A stretch of 64,000 nucleotides of DNA from an uncultured Pelagibacteraceae bacterium. GTDB lineage: Bacteria > Pseudomonadota > Alphaproteobacteria > Pelagibacterales > Pelagibacteraceae. Positions within the stretch are counted from its first letter, which is position 1, and each line of letters opens with the position of its first letter. Location of the stretch: the NCBI GenBank assembly GCA_902557935.1, contig CACECJ010000002.1, positions 30,660 through 94,659 on the forward strand, written 5' to 3'. The notes below the pieces were generated by a model, which did not search any database, was not told the origin of the DNA, and worked only from the letters and a program-made list of their open reading frames with translations. The position numbers and the translations under genes are program-made. This document shows, in pieces, positions 34,740 through 43,845 of the stretch.

Positions 34740-35339
34740 TTGAAGAAATTAGTTTATTTAATTTCACCAAATAAAATTTACAAAAATTTTTATAGTGATT
34801 TAGATAAAGTGCTTTCTTTCAAAAATGTTAAGTTTTTTCAATTTAGAATTAAAAAAAAGCCTAAATATTTTTTGAAAATAGCCAATAAAATCAAAAAAAT
34901 TACAAAAAAACACAAAGTAAAATTTATATTAAATGATGATTATATCTTAGCCTCTAAAATTAAAGCTGACGGGTGTCATATGGGCCAGCTTGACGGTCCT
35001 TTTTCTAAAGCAAGAACTAGGCTAAAAAATAAGCTTCTTGGAGTTACTTGTCATAACTCAAAAATTCTTGCAAAAAATGCTGTAATAAATAAAGCAGATT
35101 ACGTTGCTTTCGGATCTTTCTTTAAATCGAAACTTAAGCCTAAAGCCACAAAAGCAAATATAGATATATTGCGATGGGCTAAAAAAGAGATAAAGGTGCC
35201 AATAGTAGTTATAGGAGGTATTAATAATTTAAATTACAGAAAATTAATTAATGCTGGAGCAAAATATATTGCAATATCAAGTTATATTTGGGATAACCCA
35301 AAGTTAAAACCTGAGTTTGCTATAAAGAAATTCAAATGA
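34740..35339 (+). CDS. thiE: Thiamine-phosphate synthase (TTG start)
   Basis: FILNDDYILASKIKADGCHMGQLDGPFSKAR, ADYVAFGSFFKSKLKPKA, VVIGGINNLN. Confidence 0.87.
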   Translation: MKKLVYLISPNKIYKNFYSDLDKVLSFKNVKFFQFRIKKKPKYFLKIANKIKKITKKHKVKFILNDDYILASKIKADGCHMGQLDGPFSKARTRLKNKLLGVTCHNSKILAKNAVINKADYVAFGSFFKSKLKPKATKANIDILRWAKKEIKVPIVVIGGINNLNYRKLINAGAKYIAISSYIWDNPKLKPEFAIKKFK

Positions 35340-35899
35340 AAATAACTGCTAATGAAATTAAACAGGGAATGATTATTGAGCATAAAAACGATTATTGGAA
35401 CGTTTTAAAAACTCAGCATGTAAAACCTGGAAAAGGTGGGGCTTTTAATCAAGTTGAATTAAAAAGTGTAATTAAGGGAACGAAATTAAATGAGAGGTTC
35501 AGGTCAAACGAAACAGTTGAAAAAGCAGAAGTTGATGAAAAAAAATTCAATTTTTTATACATCGATGGAGAAAACTGTCACTTCATGGATAATAAAACTT
35601 TTGAACAAATTGAGATTTCAAAAACTATTGCAGGTGAACAATACAAGCTTTTAAAAGAGAATTTAGAAGTTACAATTTCATTTATGGAGGAAAAACCAAT
35701 TTCAATGGAGTTGCCTAATAACATAGAATGTACTATAGAAACCACTGATGCAGCTATAAAGAACCAAACTGCATCATCATCGTATAAACCGGCTACACTA
35801 GATTGCGGAATAAAAATTAATGTTCCCCCTTTTATTGAAAGTGGGGAAAAAATTATTATAGATACAAGAACTTTAGAGTATGTGAAAAGAGTGAACTGA
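35336..35899 (+). CDS. efp: Elongation factor P
   Basis: HVKPGKGGAFNQVELKSV, TAGEQYKLLKENLEVTI..., YKPATLDCGIKINVPPFIESGEKIIIDTRTLEYVKRV. Confidence 0.97.
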   Translation: MKITANEIKQGMIIEHKNDYWNVLKTQHVKPGKGGAFNQVELKSVIKGTKLNERFRSNETVEKAEVDEKKFNFLYIDGENCHFMDNKTFEQIEISKTIAGEQYKLLKENLEVTISFMEEKPISMELPNNIECTIETTDAAIKNQTASSSYKPATLDCGIKINVPPFIESGEKIIIDTRTLEYVKRVN

Positions 35900-36699
35900 T
35901 GCGACTAAACTCTCCACAAATAAATTTAATCACAAAGGCTTGTCTTAAAGCTTCTAGGTCTTTAATTCGTGACTTTGGAGAAATAGAAAATTTACAAGTT
36001 TCTGCAAAAGGACCAGGTGATTTTGTTTCTTCTGCTGATAAAAGAACTGAGAAAATTTTAATCGAAGAACTGCTTAAGGCTCATCCAAATCATTGCATTG
36101 TTACCGAAGAGTCTGGTGTGATAAATAATTCAAACTTAAATAATAAATGGATAATAGATCCAATAGATGGAACAACAAATTTTTTAAATGGTATACCACA
36201 ATTTGCAATTTCTATAGGTTACGAGGAAGAAAATGAAATTAAATGTGGAATAATATTTGATCCAATAAAAAATGAGATGTTTCTTGCTGAAAAAGGTAAT
36301 GGTGCTTACCTTAACAATACAAGAATTCGGGTTTCTAATAGAAAAAGATTAAAAGACGCATTATTAGTTACGGGGGGGCCAAAAAATTCAAGTAAAATTA
36401 AAGACAAAATATTTTCAGAGTATGAATTCATTTCAAAAAAAATAAATTTTCCAATTAGAAAGTTTGGAAGCGCTGCCCTTGATATTGCATATGTGTCTTG
36501 TGGTAGATTTGATGGGTGCTGGCATAGAGAATTAAATTATTGGGATCTAGCTGCAGGAATTGTAATGATAAAAGAAGCAGGTGGTTTTTTTGATTATTTC
36601 GAAGAAGATAAAAAATTCCCCTTAAAAAAGAATATTATCGCCTCCAATACCTTTATTCACGAGGATTTAAAAGGTTTAGTAAAAAAAGATATTGAGTAA
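35899..36699 (+). CDS. suhB: Inositol monophosphatase family protein (SuhB-like)
   Basis: [60 protein letters not shown]. Confidence 0.93.
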   Translation: MRLNSPQINLITKACLKASRSLIRDFGEIENLQVSAKGPGDFVSSADKRTEKILIEELLKAHPNHCIVTEESGVINNSNLNNKWIIDPIDGTTNFLNGIPQFAISIGYEEENEIKCGIIFDPIKNEMFLAEKGNGAYLNNTRIRVSNRKRLKDALLVTGGPKNSSKIKDKIFSEYEFISKKINFPIRKFGSAALDIAYVSCGRFDGCWHRELNYWDLAAGIVMIKEAGGFFDYFEEDKKFPLKKNIIASNTFIHEDLKGLVKKDIE

Positions 36700-36727
36700 A
36701 AACAATTATTCATATAAAACACCGCTC

Positions 36728-36952
36728 ATGAAAAAAAACATACATCCCAATTACCATAAAATCAAAGTCGTTATGACTGATGGAACTGAATTTGAGACTC
36801 GTTCAACATGGGGAAAAGAGAATGACGTTTTAAAATTGGATATAGATCCAAAATCTCATTATGCTTGGACCGGGGGTGCGCAAAAAGTTTTAGATAAAGG
36901 TCGAGTGAGTAAATATAATAAAAAATTTAGTAATTTAAGATCAAAAAAATAA
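36728..36952 (+). CDS. rpmE: 50S ribosomal protein bL31 (cysteine-free type)
   Basis: [32 protein letters not shown] at 36728 preferred over the TTG at 36692 in the ORF track. Confidence 0.95.
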   Translation: MKKNIHPNYHKIKVVMTDGTEFETRSTWGKENDVLKLDIDPKSHYAWTGGAQKVLDKGRVSKYNKKFSNLRSKK

Positions 36953-36955
36953 GCT

Positions 36956-37540
36956 ATGACTGATACACCTTTCATGCCAAAAGCCACTGCTGTTTGGTTA
37001 GTTGAAAATACAACTTTAACATTTAAACAAATTGCAGAATTTTGTGATTTGCATGAATTAGAAATAAAAGGTATTGCAGATGGTGATGTAGCCAAAGGCA
37101 TAAAAGCTTATAATCCTATACTCGCTGGTCAACTTTCTAGAGATGAAATTGAGGAGTGTTCAAAAAATTCTAATAAGAAACTTACTTTATTGAAAAAAAT
37201 TGATGAGGTTAAGTTGAAAGAAAGAAAAAAACCTAAGTATACACCTTTGTCAAAAAGACAAGATAGACCAGATGCAATTTTATGGCTATGCAAAAATGCT
37301 TCGGAATTAACTGATGGTCAAATTTCAAAATTAGTTGGAAGCACTAAAGGGACTGTCTCTTTGATAAGGAAGAGAAGCTATTGGAATTTTTCAAATTTAA
37401 AACCTCGAGATCCAGTAATTTTATCTCTTTGTACTCAAGAAGCATTTCAAAAAAGTTTAGAAAAGGCAAAAAGAAGAGTGGAAAGAGAAAAAAAGGCTAA
37501 GATAAGAGAGGAAAAAAAGGCTGCTGCAGCTTCTCTATAG
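36956..37540 (+). CDS. DUF1013 / TrcR-like regulatory protein
   Basis: MPKATAVWLVENTTLTFKQIAEFCDLHELEIKGIADGDVAKGIKAYNPILAGQLSRDEI, DAILWLCKNASELTDGQISKLVGSTKGTVSLIRKRSYWN. Confidence 0.87.
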   Translation: MTDTPFMPKATAVWLVENTTLTFKQIAEFCDLHELEIKGIADGDVAKGIKAYNPILAGQLSRDEIEECSKNSNKKLTLLKKIDEVKLKERKKPKYTPLSKRQDRPDAILWLCKNASELTDGQISKLVGSTKGTVSLIRKRSYWNFSNLKPRDPVILSLCTQEAFQKSLEKAKRRVEREKKAKIREEKKAAAASL

Positions 37541-37592
37541 ACAAATAATCACTCAAATGATAATTACCAATGAAAATTAACTGGGGGTTTTT

Positions 37593-37787
37593 ATTAAAAT
37601 AGACGTAAAAGATAACAATGTCGAACAAGCGATTAGAGTTTTAAAAAGAAAACTTCAAAAAGAAGGCTTTTTTAAAGTTATGAAAATGAAAAGCACCTAC
37701 GAAAAACCGTCTGAGAGAAAAAAAAGAGTTCAGACGGAAAATATGAAAAGAATAAAAAAACTTCAGAAACTTAAAAATAGATACTAA
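37593..37787 (+). CDS. rpsU: 30S ribosomal protein bS21, non-canonical (probably ATT) start
   Basis: Own translation: (M)KIDVKDNNVEQAIRVLKRKLQKEGFFKVMKMKSTYEKPSERKKRVQTENMKRIKKLQKLKNRY*. In-frame stop TAA at 37578-37580; no ATG/GTG/TTG before the conserved core; GGGGG upstream of ATT. Confidence 0.9.
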   Translation: MKIDVKDNNVEQAIRVLKRKLQKEGFFKVMKMKSTYEKPSERKKRVQTENMKRIKKLQKLKNRY

Positions 37788-37813
37788 TAAAATTAAAAAT
37801 GAGAGGATTTATA

Positions 37814-38017
37814 ATGCCATCTGGTAAAGTAAAATGGTTTAACGCCAAAAAAGGTTACGGTTTTATAACTGATGATAAAACAAAAAAAGATATCTTTCTT
37901 CATGTATCAGCTTTGGAAGACTCAAAACTAAGAGTTTTAAAAGAAGATCAAATTATTAAGTACGACATAAAAGAAGAAAAAAATAAACTTCAGGCAATTA
38001 ATATTAAAAAGAAATAA
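37814..38017 (+). CDS. Cold-shock domain protein
   Basis: MPSGKVKWFNAKKGYGFITDDKTKKDIFLHVSALEDS; RNP1/RNP2 motifs; ATG at 37814. Confidence 0.96.
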   Translation: MPSGKVKWFNAKKGYGFITDDKTKKDIFLHVSALEDSKLRVLKEDQIIKYDIKEEKNKLQAINIKKK

Positions 38018-38021
38018 CTAT

Positions 38022-38098
<77 letters not shown>

Positions 38099-38100
38099 AA

Positions 38101-39924
38101 ATGACAAATATAATCAGAAACATAACTATCATTGCTCATGTCGATCACGGTAAAACAACTTTGATTGATAATCTGATGAAGCAAAGCGGTACGTTTAGGG
38201 AGAATGAAAACGTAGAGGAAAGAGTAATGGACTCAGGCGAGTTAGAAAAAGAGAGGGGAATTACAATTCTAGCAAAGCCCACCTCAATTAATTGGAAAAA
38301 CTCCAGAATAAATATTATTGATACTCCAGGTCATAGAGATTTTGCAGCTGAAGTGGAAAGAGTTTTACATATGGCAGATGGAGCTTTATTACTTATAGAT
38401 TCTGCTGAAGGTGTAATGCCTCAAACAAAATTTGTTTTATCTAAAGCACTGAAGCAAGGATTGAAACCCATCGTTGTGATTAATAAATTAGATAAACCTG
38501 ATCAAAGAGCAAATGAGGTATTAGATGAAACATTTGATTTATTTGTAAATCTTGATGCTAACGAAGAACAATTAGATTTCCCTGTATTATATGCAAGTGG
38601 TAGATCTGGTTGGGCATCTAAAGAAGTAAATGGACCAAGAGAAAACCTTCAACCGTTATTAGATTTAATTATCGATCATGTCAAACCATCAACTTTTGAT
38701 AAAACAAAGCCATTTGCAATGCTTTCAACTCTTTTATATGCAGACAGCTATCTTGGAAGAAGTTTAGTTGGAAGAATTGCTCAAGGAACTGCAAAAGCAA
38801 ATCAGCAAATCAAAGCGATAGATTTAAGTGGAAAAAAAGTTGATGAAGGAAGACTTACAAAAATATTTAGATATGAAGGAACAAAAAAAGTTCCTATCGA
38901 ACAAGGTGAGGCTGGAGATATAGTAATTATTGCTGGATTAGAAAAAGCGAATGTTGCCGATACTATTTGTGATCTAGAGATAAACGATCCTATAAATGCT
39001 ACACCTATAGACCCTCCAACTATGTCCATTACAATAACAGTAAATAGCTCCCCTTTGGCAGGAACAGAGGGAAAAAAATTAACAAGTACTCAAATTAGGG
39101 ATCGATTAATTTTGGAAGCTGAAAACAATGTTGGGATCAACTTTGAAGAAAATGAAAATAAAGATGCTTTTGTCATAAGTGGACGAGGTGAGTTGATGTT
39201 AGAGATTCTTTTAACACAGATGCGAAGAGAGGGATTCGAAATGACCGTAAGCCCACCAAAAGTTTTAATTAGAGAAGATGATCAAGGTAACAAAATGGAG
39301 CCAATTGAAGAAATAACAATGGATTTAGATGAAGAGTTTTCGTCAAGAATTATAGACTCCATGAATAGAAGAAAAGGTAAATTAATTGATCTCAAGGACA
39401 CTGGAAAAAATAAAAAAAGATTAATTTTTCATGCGCCAACTAGAGGATTAATGGGTTACACAAGTAGATTTTTAACATTAACAAAAGGTACTGGCGTAAT
39501 AAATAGAATTTTTCACTCTTATGGAGAATACTCAGGAGATATGGAGGGAAGAAGAAACGGTGCTTTAATTTCCATGGAAAATGGTAAAGCAGTTGCCTTT
39601 GCAATTTTCAATTTACAAGCTCGAGGTGAAATGTTTGTGACACATAATGATCCAGTTTACGAAGGGATGATAGTAGGCCTTTCTTCAAAAAGTGGTGACT
39701 TAGAGATTAATGTTTTAAAAGGGAAAAAACTTACAAATATGAGAACTCAAGGAACTGATGAAAATGTAGTTTTAACACCAGTAAGAAAAATGGCTATAGC
39801 CGAACAGCTAAGTATGCTTAATACAGATGAAGCTTTAGAGATAACACCAAAATCTTGCAGACTTAGAAAGTTAATATTAGATCCTCATGAAAGAAAAAGG
39901 CAATCAAGAGCCAAGGCTTCTTAA
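38101..39924 (+). CDS. typA: Translational GTPase TypA/BipA
   Basis: IRNITIIAHVDHGKTTLIDNLMKQSGTFR, DSGELEKERGITILAKPTSI. Confidence 0.98.
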   Translation: MTNIIRNITIIAHVDHGKTTLIDNLMKQSGTFRENENVEERVMDSGELEKERGITILAKPTSINWKNSRINIIDTPGHRDFAAEVERVLHMADGALLLIDSAEGVMPQTKFVLSKALKQGLKPIVVINKLDKPDQRANEVLDETFDLFVNLDANEEQLDFPVLYASGRSGWASKEVNGPRENLQPLLDLIIDHVKPSTFDKTKPFAMLSTLLYADSYLGRSLVGRIAQGTAKANQQIKAIDLSGKKVDEGRLTKIFRYEGTKKVPIEQGEAGDIVIIAGLEKANVADTICDLEINDPINATPIDPPTMSITITVNSSPLAGTEGKKLTSTQIRDRLILEAENNVGINFEENENKDAFVISGRGELMLEILLTQMRREGFEMTVSPPKVLIREDDQGNKMEPIEEITMDLDEEFSSRIIDSMNRRKGKLIDLKDTGKNKKRLIFHAPTRGLMGYTSRFLTLTKGTGVINRIFHSYGEYSGDMEGRRNGALISMENGKAVAFAIFNLQARGEMFVTHNDPVYEGMIVGLSSKSGDLEINVLKGKKLTNMRTQGTDENVVLTPVRKMAIAEQLSMLNTDEALEITPKSCRLRKLILDPHERKRQSRAKAS

Positions 39925-40619
39925 AGACTGAATCTTGATTTTTTACTATCTGTTAGAAAACCTTTAACAGTATCTAGTGTCATAGATTTGAAACTCTTAC
40001 CAAATCCCGCAATTTGATTTATTACTTTTGGTGGCATTGTAATTATATTGCAATTTAATTGTTTTGCTTGAATAAAGTTGTAAGCTTCTCTCGTACTAGC
40101 CCAAAGAATTTCAATATTTTTATTTTTCTTAGTTAAAGTGATGCTTTTTTTAAAAATCGGAAGAGGGTCTTTACCTTTATCAGCCATTCTGCCTGCAAAT
40201 ATTGAAATTATTGATTTTGTTTTCTTATTTAATTTTTTAAAAATCTTCTTAGTTTGTTCGAATGTGTAAACTGCAGTTATATTAAGTTTAATTCCTTTGT
40301 CACTTAATTCTTTGATGACTGGTCCTGTAAATACTCCTTTAGAATTTACAACCGGAATTTTTACGTAAACATTTTTACCCCAAGAATTAATTTCATAGGC
40401 TTGTTCCAGCATATCTTTAAAATTATCTGCAAATACTTCAAAAGAAATTGGTTTTTTTTTACAAACCTTTAAAATTTTAAGAGAATAATTTTTGTAATTT
40501 TTAGCTCCAGCTAATCGCATTAAACTCGGATTAGTCGTAAAGCCATCAACTAAAGACTTATTGTTAAAAAATTTAATTGTCTCATAGTCAGCAATGTCAC
40601 AAAAGATCTTTGTTTTCAT
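39921..40619 (-). CDS. tal: Transaldolase (FSA/TalC-like)
   Basis: MKTKIFCDIADYETIKFFNNKSLVDGFTTNPSLM, VKIPVVNSKG, ISIFAGRMADKG. Confidence 0.88.
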   Translation of the reverse strand: MKTKIFCDIADYETIKFFNNKSLVDGFTTNPSLMRLAGAKNYKNYSLKILKVCKKKPISFEVFADNFKDMLEQAYEINSWGKNVYVKIPVVNSKGVFTGPVIKELSDKGIKLNITAVYTFEQTKKIFKKLNKKTKSIISIFAGRMADKGKDPLPIFKKSITLTKKNKNIEILWASTREAYNFIQAKQLNCNIITMPPKVINQIAGFGKSFKSMTLDTVKGFLTDSKKSRFSL

Positions 40620-42022
40620 TAGTCTAAATTTTTAACTATGTCTTCTGTCATCTTTTTTGCATCTGCAAACAACATTAAAGTGTTATCTTTATAAAAGAGT
40701 TCATTATCTATACCGGCATACCCTGGTGATAAACTTCTTTTAACAAATAAAACAGATTTACATTTTTCAACATCTAGCACTGGCATTCCGAATATTGGAC
40801 TTTTTGGATCTGTTTTTGCTACAGGATTTGTTACATCATTTGCTCCAATTACAAATGCAACATCGGAATTAGCAAAATCGTTATTTATATCTTCTAATTC
40901 AAAAACTTCATCATAAGGAACATTTGCTTCAGCTAATAAAACATTCATATGGCCAGGCATTCTTCCAGCTACAGGGTGTATTGCGTAAGTAACTTTAATG
41001 TCATTTTTTTTTAATTTATCTACCATCTCTCGAAGAGCGTGCTGAGCTTGGGCTACAGCCATACCGTACCCTGGAACTATAATTACAGATGAAGCATTTT
41101 TCATCAAAAAAGCCGCATCTTCTGCGTTACCACTTTTAACTGGCTTTTGATCTTTCTTTTCTTTTTTATCATCAGTAGAATTGTCTGCTCCAAAACCACC
41201 TAGAATTACACTTACAAAAGATCTGTTCATGGCTTTACACATTATATATGAAAGTATTGCTCCAGAGGATCCGACAAGTGCACCTGTTATAATCAAAGCA
41301 GTATTTTCTAATGTAAAACCTATTCCAGCTGCAGCCCACCCAGAATAAGAATTAAGCATTGAAATTACTACAGGCATATCTGCTCCTCCTATAGGAATAA
41401 TCAATAAAACTCCGACAAGAAATGAGATTATAATTACAGTCCAAAAAATATTTGTAGACTGAGTTTTACATAGGTAAAAAATTAAAACAAATATACCTAT
41501 TCCAAGCACCAAATTTAAAATATGCTGACCACTAAATGTAATGGGAGCTCCAGACATTATTCCTCTTAACTTTAAAAAAGCTATTATAGAACCTGAAAAA
41601 GTTATCGCTCCTACTGCCGCTCCAATAGACATTTCAATTAGACTCGCTAATTTTATATCACCGACATTTCCTAGATTAAAAGCCGTGGGATTTAAAAAAG
41701 CTGCGATCGCGACAAAAACTGCTGCTAAACCTACTAAACTGTGAAAACCAGCCACTAATTCTGGCATTGCAGTCATTGGAATTTTAAAAGCTATAAAAGC
41801 ACCGATTGCTCCACCGATTACTAAGAATATAACTACATAAACTAGAGACGTTGAAAAATTTCCAATTGATAGGAATGTCACTACGATTGCAATTATCATT
41901 CCGGCAATTCCGAAGTAGTTTCCTTGTCTAGATGTATCTGGTGATGATAATCCTCTAAGCGCAAGAATAAATAATATTCCAGAAACTAAGTAAAAAATTG
42001 CTGCTAGATTAGCTGAGATCAT
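40619..42022 (-). CDS. pntB: NAD(P) transhydrogenase subunit beta
   Basis: IIVPGYGMAVAQAQHALREMVDKLKKNDIKVTYAIHPVAGRMPGHMNVLLAEANVPYDEVFELEDIN. Confidence 0.97.
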   Translation of the reverse strand: MISANLAAIFYLVSGILFILALRGLSSPDTSRQGNYFGIAGMIIAIVVTFLSIGNFSTSLVYVVIFLVIGGAIGAFIAFKIPMTAMPELVAGFHSLVGLAAVFVAIAAFLNPTAFNLGNVGDIKLASLIEMSIGAAVGAITFSGSIIAFLKLRGIMSGAPITFSGQHILNLVLGIGIFVLIFYLCKTQSTNIFWTVIIISFLVGVLLIIPIGGADMPVVISMLNSYSGWAAAGIGFTLENTALIITGALVGSSGAILSYIMCKAMNRSFVSVILGGFGADNSTDDKKEKKDQKPVKSGNAEDAAFLMKNASSVIIVPGYGMAVAQAQHALREMVDKLKKNDIKVTYAIHPVAGRMPGHMNVLLAEANVPYDEVFELEDINNDFANSDVAFVIGANDVTNPVAKTDPKSPIFGMPVLDVEKCKSVLFVKRSLSPGYAGIDNELFYKDNTLMLFADAKKMTEDIVKNLD

Positions 42023-42330
42023 TTCTTTTTATCTTTCTTTTTTTTGTACATTTGAAGCATTCTTTGAGTCACCAAGAAGCCCCCAAAAATATTTATTGCT
42101 GCTAAAATGATAGCTATAAATCCAAAGATACTCGATGTATTAAAAATACTCTCGGAACTTCCTGCTAAAGCTGCAATGATAGCACCTACAATAATAACTG
42201 ATGAAATAGCGTTAGTGACTGACATTAATGGAGTATGAAGCGATGGAGTAACACTCCATACAACATAGTAACCGATAAAGATCGATAAAACAAAAATGCT
42301 TAATCTAAATATAAACGGATCTATTTCCAT
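42019..42330 (-). CDS. NAD(P) transhydrogenase subunit alpha, TM part
   Basis: GYYVVWSVTPSLHTPLMSVTNAISSVIIVGAI. Confidence 0.96.
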   Translation of the reverse strand: MEIDPFIFRLSIFVLSIFIGYYVVWSVTPSLHTPLMSVTNAISSVIIVGAIIAALAGSSESIFNTSSIFGFIAIILAAINIFGGFLVTQRMLQMYKKKKDKKK

Positions 42331-42332
42331 AA

Positions 42333-43427
42333 TTAAACTCTTTTAATTAATGATTTTTCTATTATTTCGTCCTCTAAATTAATATTAAAATTTTTCTTCT
42401 CTTTACTATACAAGTTGCGGATAAAACTAAATAAGTTTTTAGCATATAAGTTTGAAGCAGTGAGTGGTAAACTATTCATTAAACTTTTAACTCCTATAAT
42501 CTTTATCCCATCTACTGAATTAATTTTGCCTGCTTCTGAAAATGCGGAGTTTCCTCCCTGTTCTGCTGCTAAATCATAAACAATTGACCCAGGCTTCATA
42601 AGTTTAACTAAGTCCTCCGTTAGTATTCTTGGAGCAGGTTTTCCAGGAATTAATGCTGTACATATAACTATGTCATTTTTTTTAAGAGCTTCTTTCATCA
42701 TCTCTGCTTGTTTTTTTTTATACTCATCTGATGCTTCTTTTGCGTATCCACCAGTAGTTTCCATATCTTCGTTTTGTTCAACTGTTAAAAATTTACCACC
42801 TAAGCTTTCTACTTGCTCTTTAGATGCTGCTCTTACATCAGTTGCCGAAACTATTGCACCCAATCTTTTGGCAGTAGCAATTGCTTGTAGTCCAGCAACA
42901 CCTGCTCCAATAACTAATATTTTAGCTGCTGGTACAGTGCCGGCTGCTGTCATCATCATCGGTACAGCTTTCTTAAATTCTGCCACACAATCAACAACTG
43001 CTCTATATCCGGCTAAATTAGATTGAGACGACAAAACATCCATTGATTGAGCTCTGGTTATCCTGGGTAACAATTCTAATGAAAAAAGTTTTATTTGTTT
43101 ATTTATAATTTTATCAATCCGATTTTTATTTTTGGCTGGATTGAGCATACCAATTAGAATAGTTTTCTCTTTTAAAATATTAATTTCTTCATCAGACGGG
43201 CAATTAACTTTAGTGATAAGGTTGCACGAGCTTAAAACTTCTGATGACGAATTCTTTATTTCAACTCCATTTTTTATGTACTGATCATCATTAATACCAA
43301 TATGAAGTGCATAATTTTTTTCAACACATACTCTCAGTCCAAGACCAATAATACTTTTCGCTGAGTCAGGGGTAATTGAGACTCTTTTTTCTAATGCTGT
43401 GTTTTCTTTAATTGAGCCTACTATCAT
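42333..43427 (-). CDS. NAD(P) transhydrogenase subunit alpha, NAD-binding part
   Basis: MIVGSIKENTALEKRVSITPDSAKSIIGLGLRVCVEK, VIGAGVAGLQAIATAKRLGAIVSATDVR. Confidence 0.97.
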   Translation of the reverse strand: MIVGSIKENTALEKRVSITPDSAKSIIGLGLRVCVEKNYALHIGINDDQYIKNGVEIKNSSSEVLSSCNLITKVNCPSDEEINILKEKTILIGMLNPAKNKNRIDKIINKQIKLFSLELLPRITRAQSMDVLSSQSNLAGYRAVVDCVAEFKKAVPMMMTAAGTVPAAKILVIGAGVAGLQAIATAKRLGAIVSATDVRAASKEQVESLGGKFLTVEQNEDMETTGGYAKEASDEYKKKQAEMMKEALKKNDIVICTALIPGKPAPRILTEDLVKLMKPGSIVYDLAAEQGGNSAFSEAGKINSVDGIKIIGVKSLMNSLPLTASNLYAKNLFSFIRNLYSKEKKNFNINLEDEIIEKSLIKRV

Positions 43428-43444
43428 TTTATTAAATTAAATCT

Positions 43445-43555
43445 TTAAAGCAACGTAATCGCGAGTATTACTAAAATTGCAATGACTGCAAGAGTTCCCC
43501 ATAATACAAATTTTGTGAAACCACTATAAGTTTTTTTAAAATCATTCTCACTCAT
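43445..43555 (-). CDS. Small TM protein, aa3-type cytochrome c oxidase subunit IV-like
   Basis: Own translation MSENDFKKTYSGFTKFVLWGTLAVIAILVILAITLL*; 36 aa, below ORF-track cutoff. Confidence 0.65.
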   Translation of the reverse strand: MSENDFKKTYSGFTKFVLWGTLAVIAILVILAITLL

Positions 43556-43558
43556 ATT

Positions 43559-43684
43559 TTAACCTTGACGAGCTTTGAATTTTGGATTTTTTTTATTTAT
43601 TACGTAAAGCTTTCCTCTTCGTTTTACAAGCTTAGAGTTAAGATCTCTTTTTTTTAACGATTTTAATGAGCTAGCAATTTTCAT
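43559..43684 (-). CDS. rpmJ: 50S ribosomal protein bL36 (cysteine-free type)
   Basis: Own translation [41 protein letters not shown]. Confidence 0.95.
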   Translation of the reverse strand: MKIASSLKSLKKRDLNSKLVKRRGKLYVINKKNPKFKARQG

Positions 43685-43694
43685 AATTAATAAA

Positions 43695-43810
43695 GCCTGG
43701 CAACGTCCTACTCTCCCATATCTTAAGACAAAGTACCATCGGCGCTGAAGGACTTAACTTCCGAGTTCGGTATGGGATCGGGTGTAGCCCCTTCGCAATA
43801 ATTACCAGGC
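43695..43810 (-). rRNA. rrf: 5S ribosomal RNA, not adjacent to a 23S gene in this window
   Basis: Minus strand GCCTGGTAATTATTGCGAAGGGGCTACACCCGATCCCATACCGAACTCGGAAGTTAAGTCCTTCAGCGCCGATGGTACT...GGGAGAGTAGGACGTTGCCAGGC; ends pair. Confidence 0.97.
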
Positions 43811-43815
43811 ATGGC

Positions 43816-43844
43816 TTTATAGTATTTTTAGTTTAGAATGTAAA
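43816..43844 (-). promoter_or_regulatory. Predicted sigma70-type promoter of the 5S gene
   Basis: Minus strand TTTACA - 17 nt - TATAAA; -10 ends 5 nt before the 5S 5' end. Confidence 0.65.
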
Positions 43845-43845
43845 T

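Noticed and set aside
42019-43427. Split pntA as a frameshift
   Set aside because: Two-part PntA (soluble and TM parts as separate genes) is the normal alphaproteobacterial arrangement.
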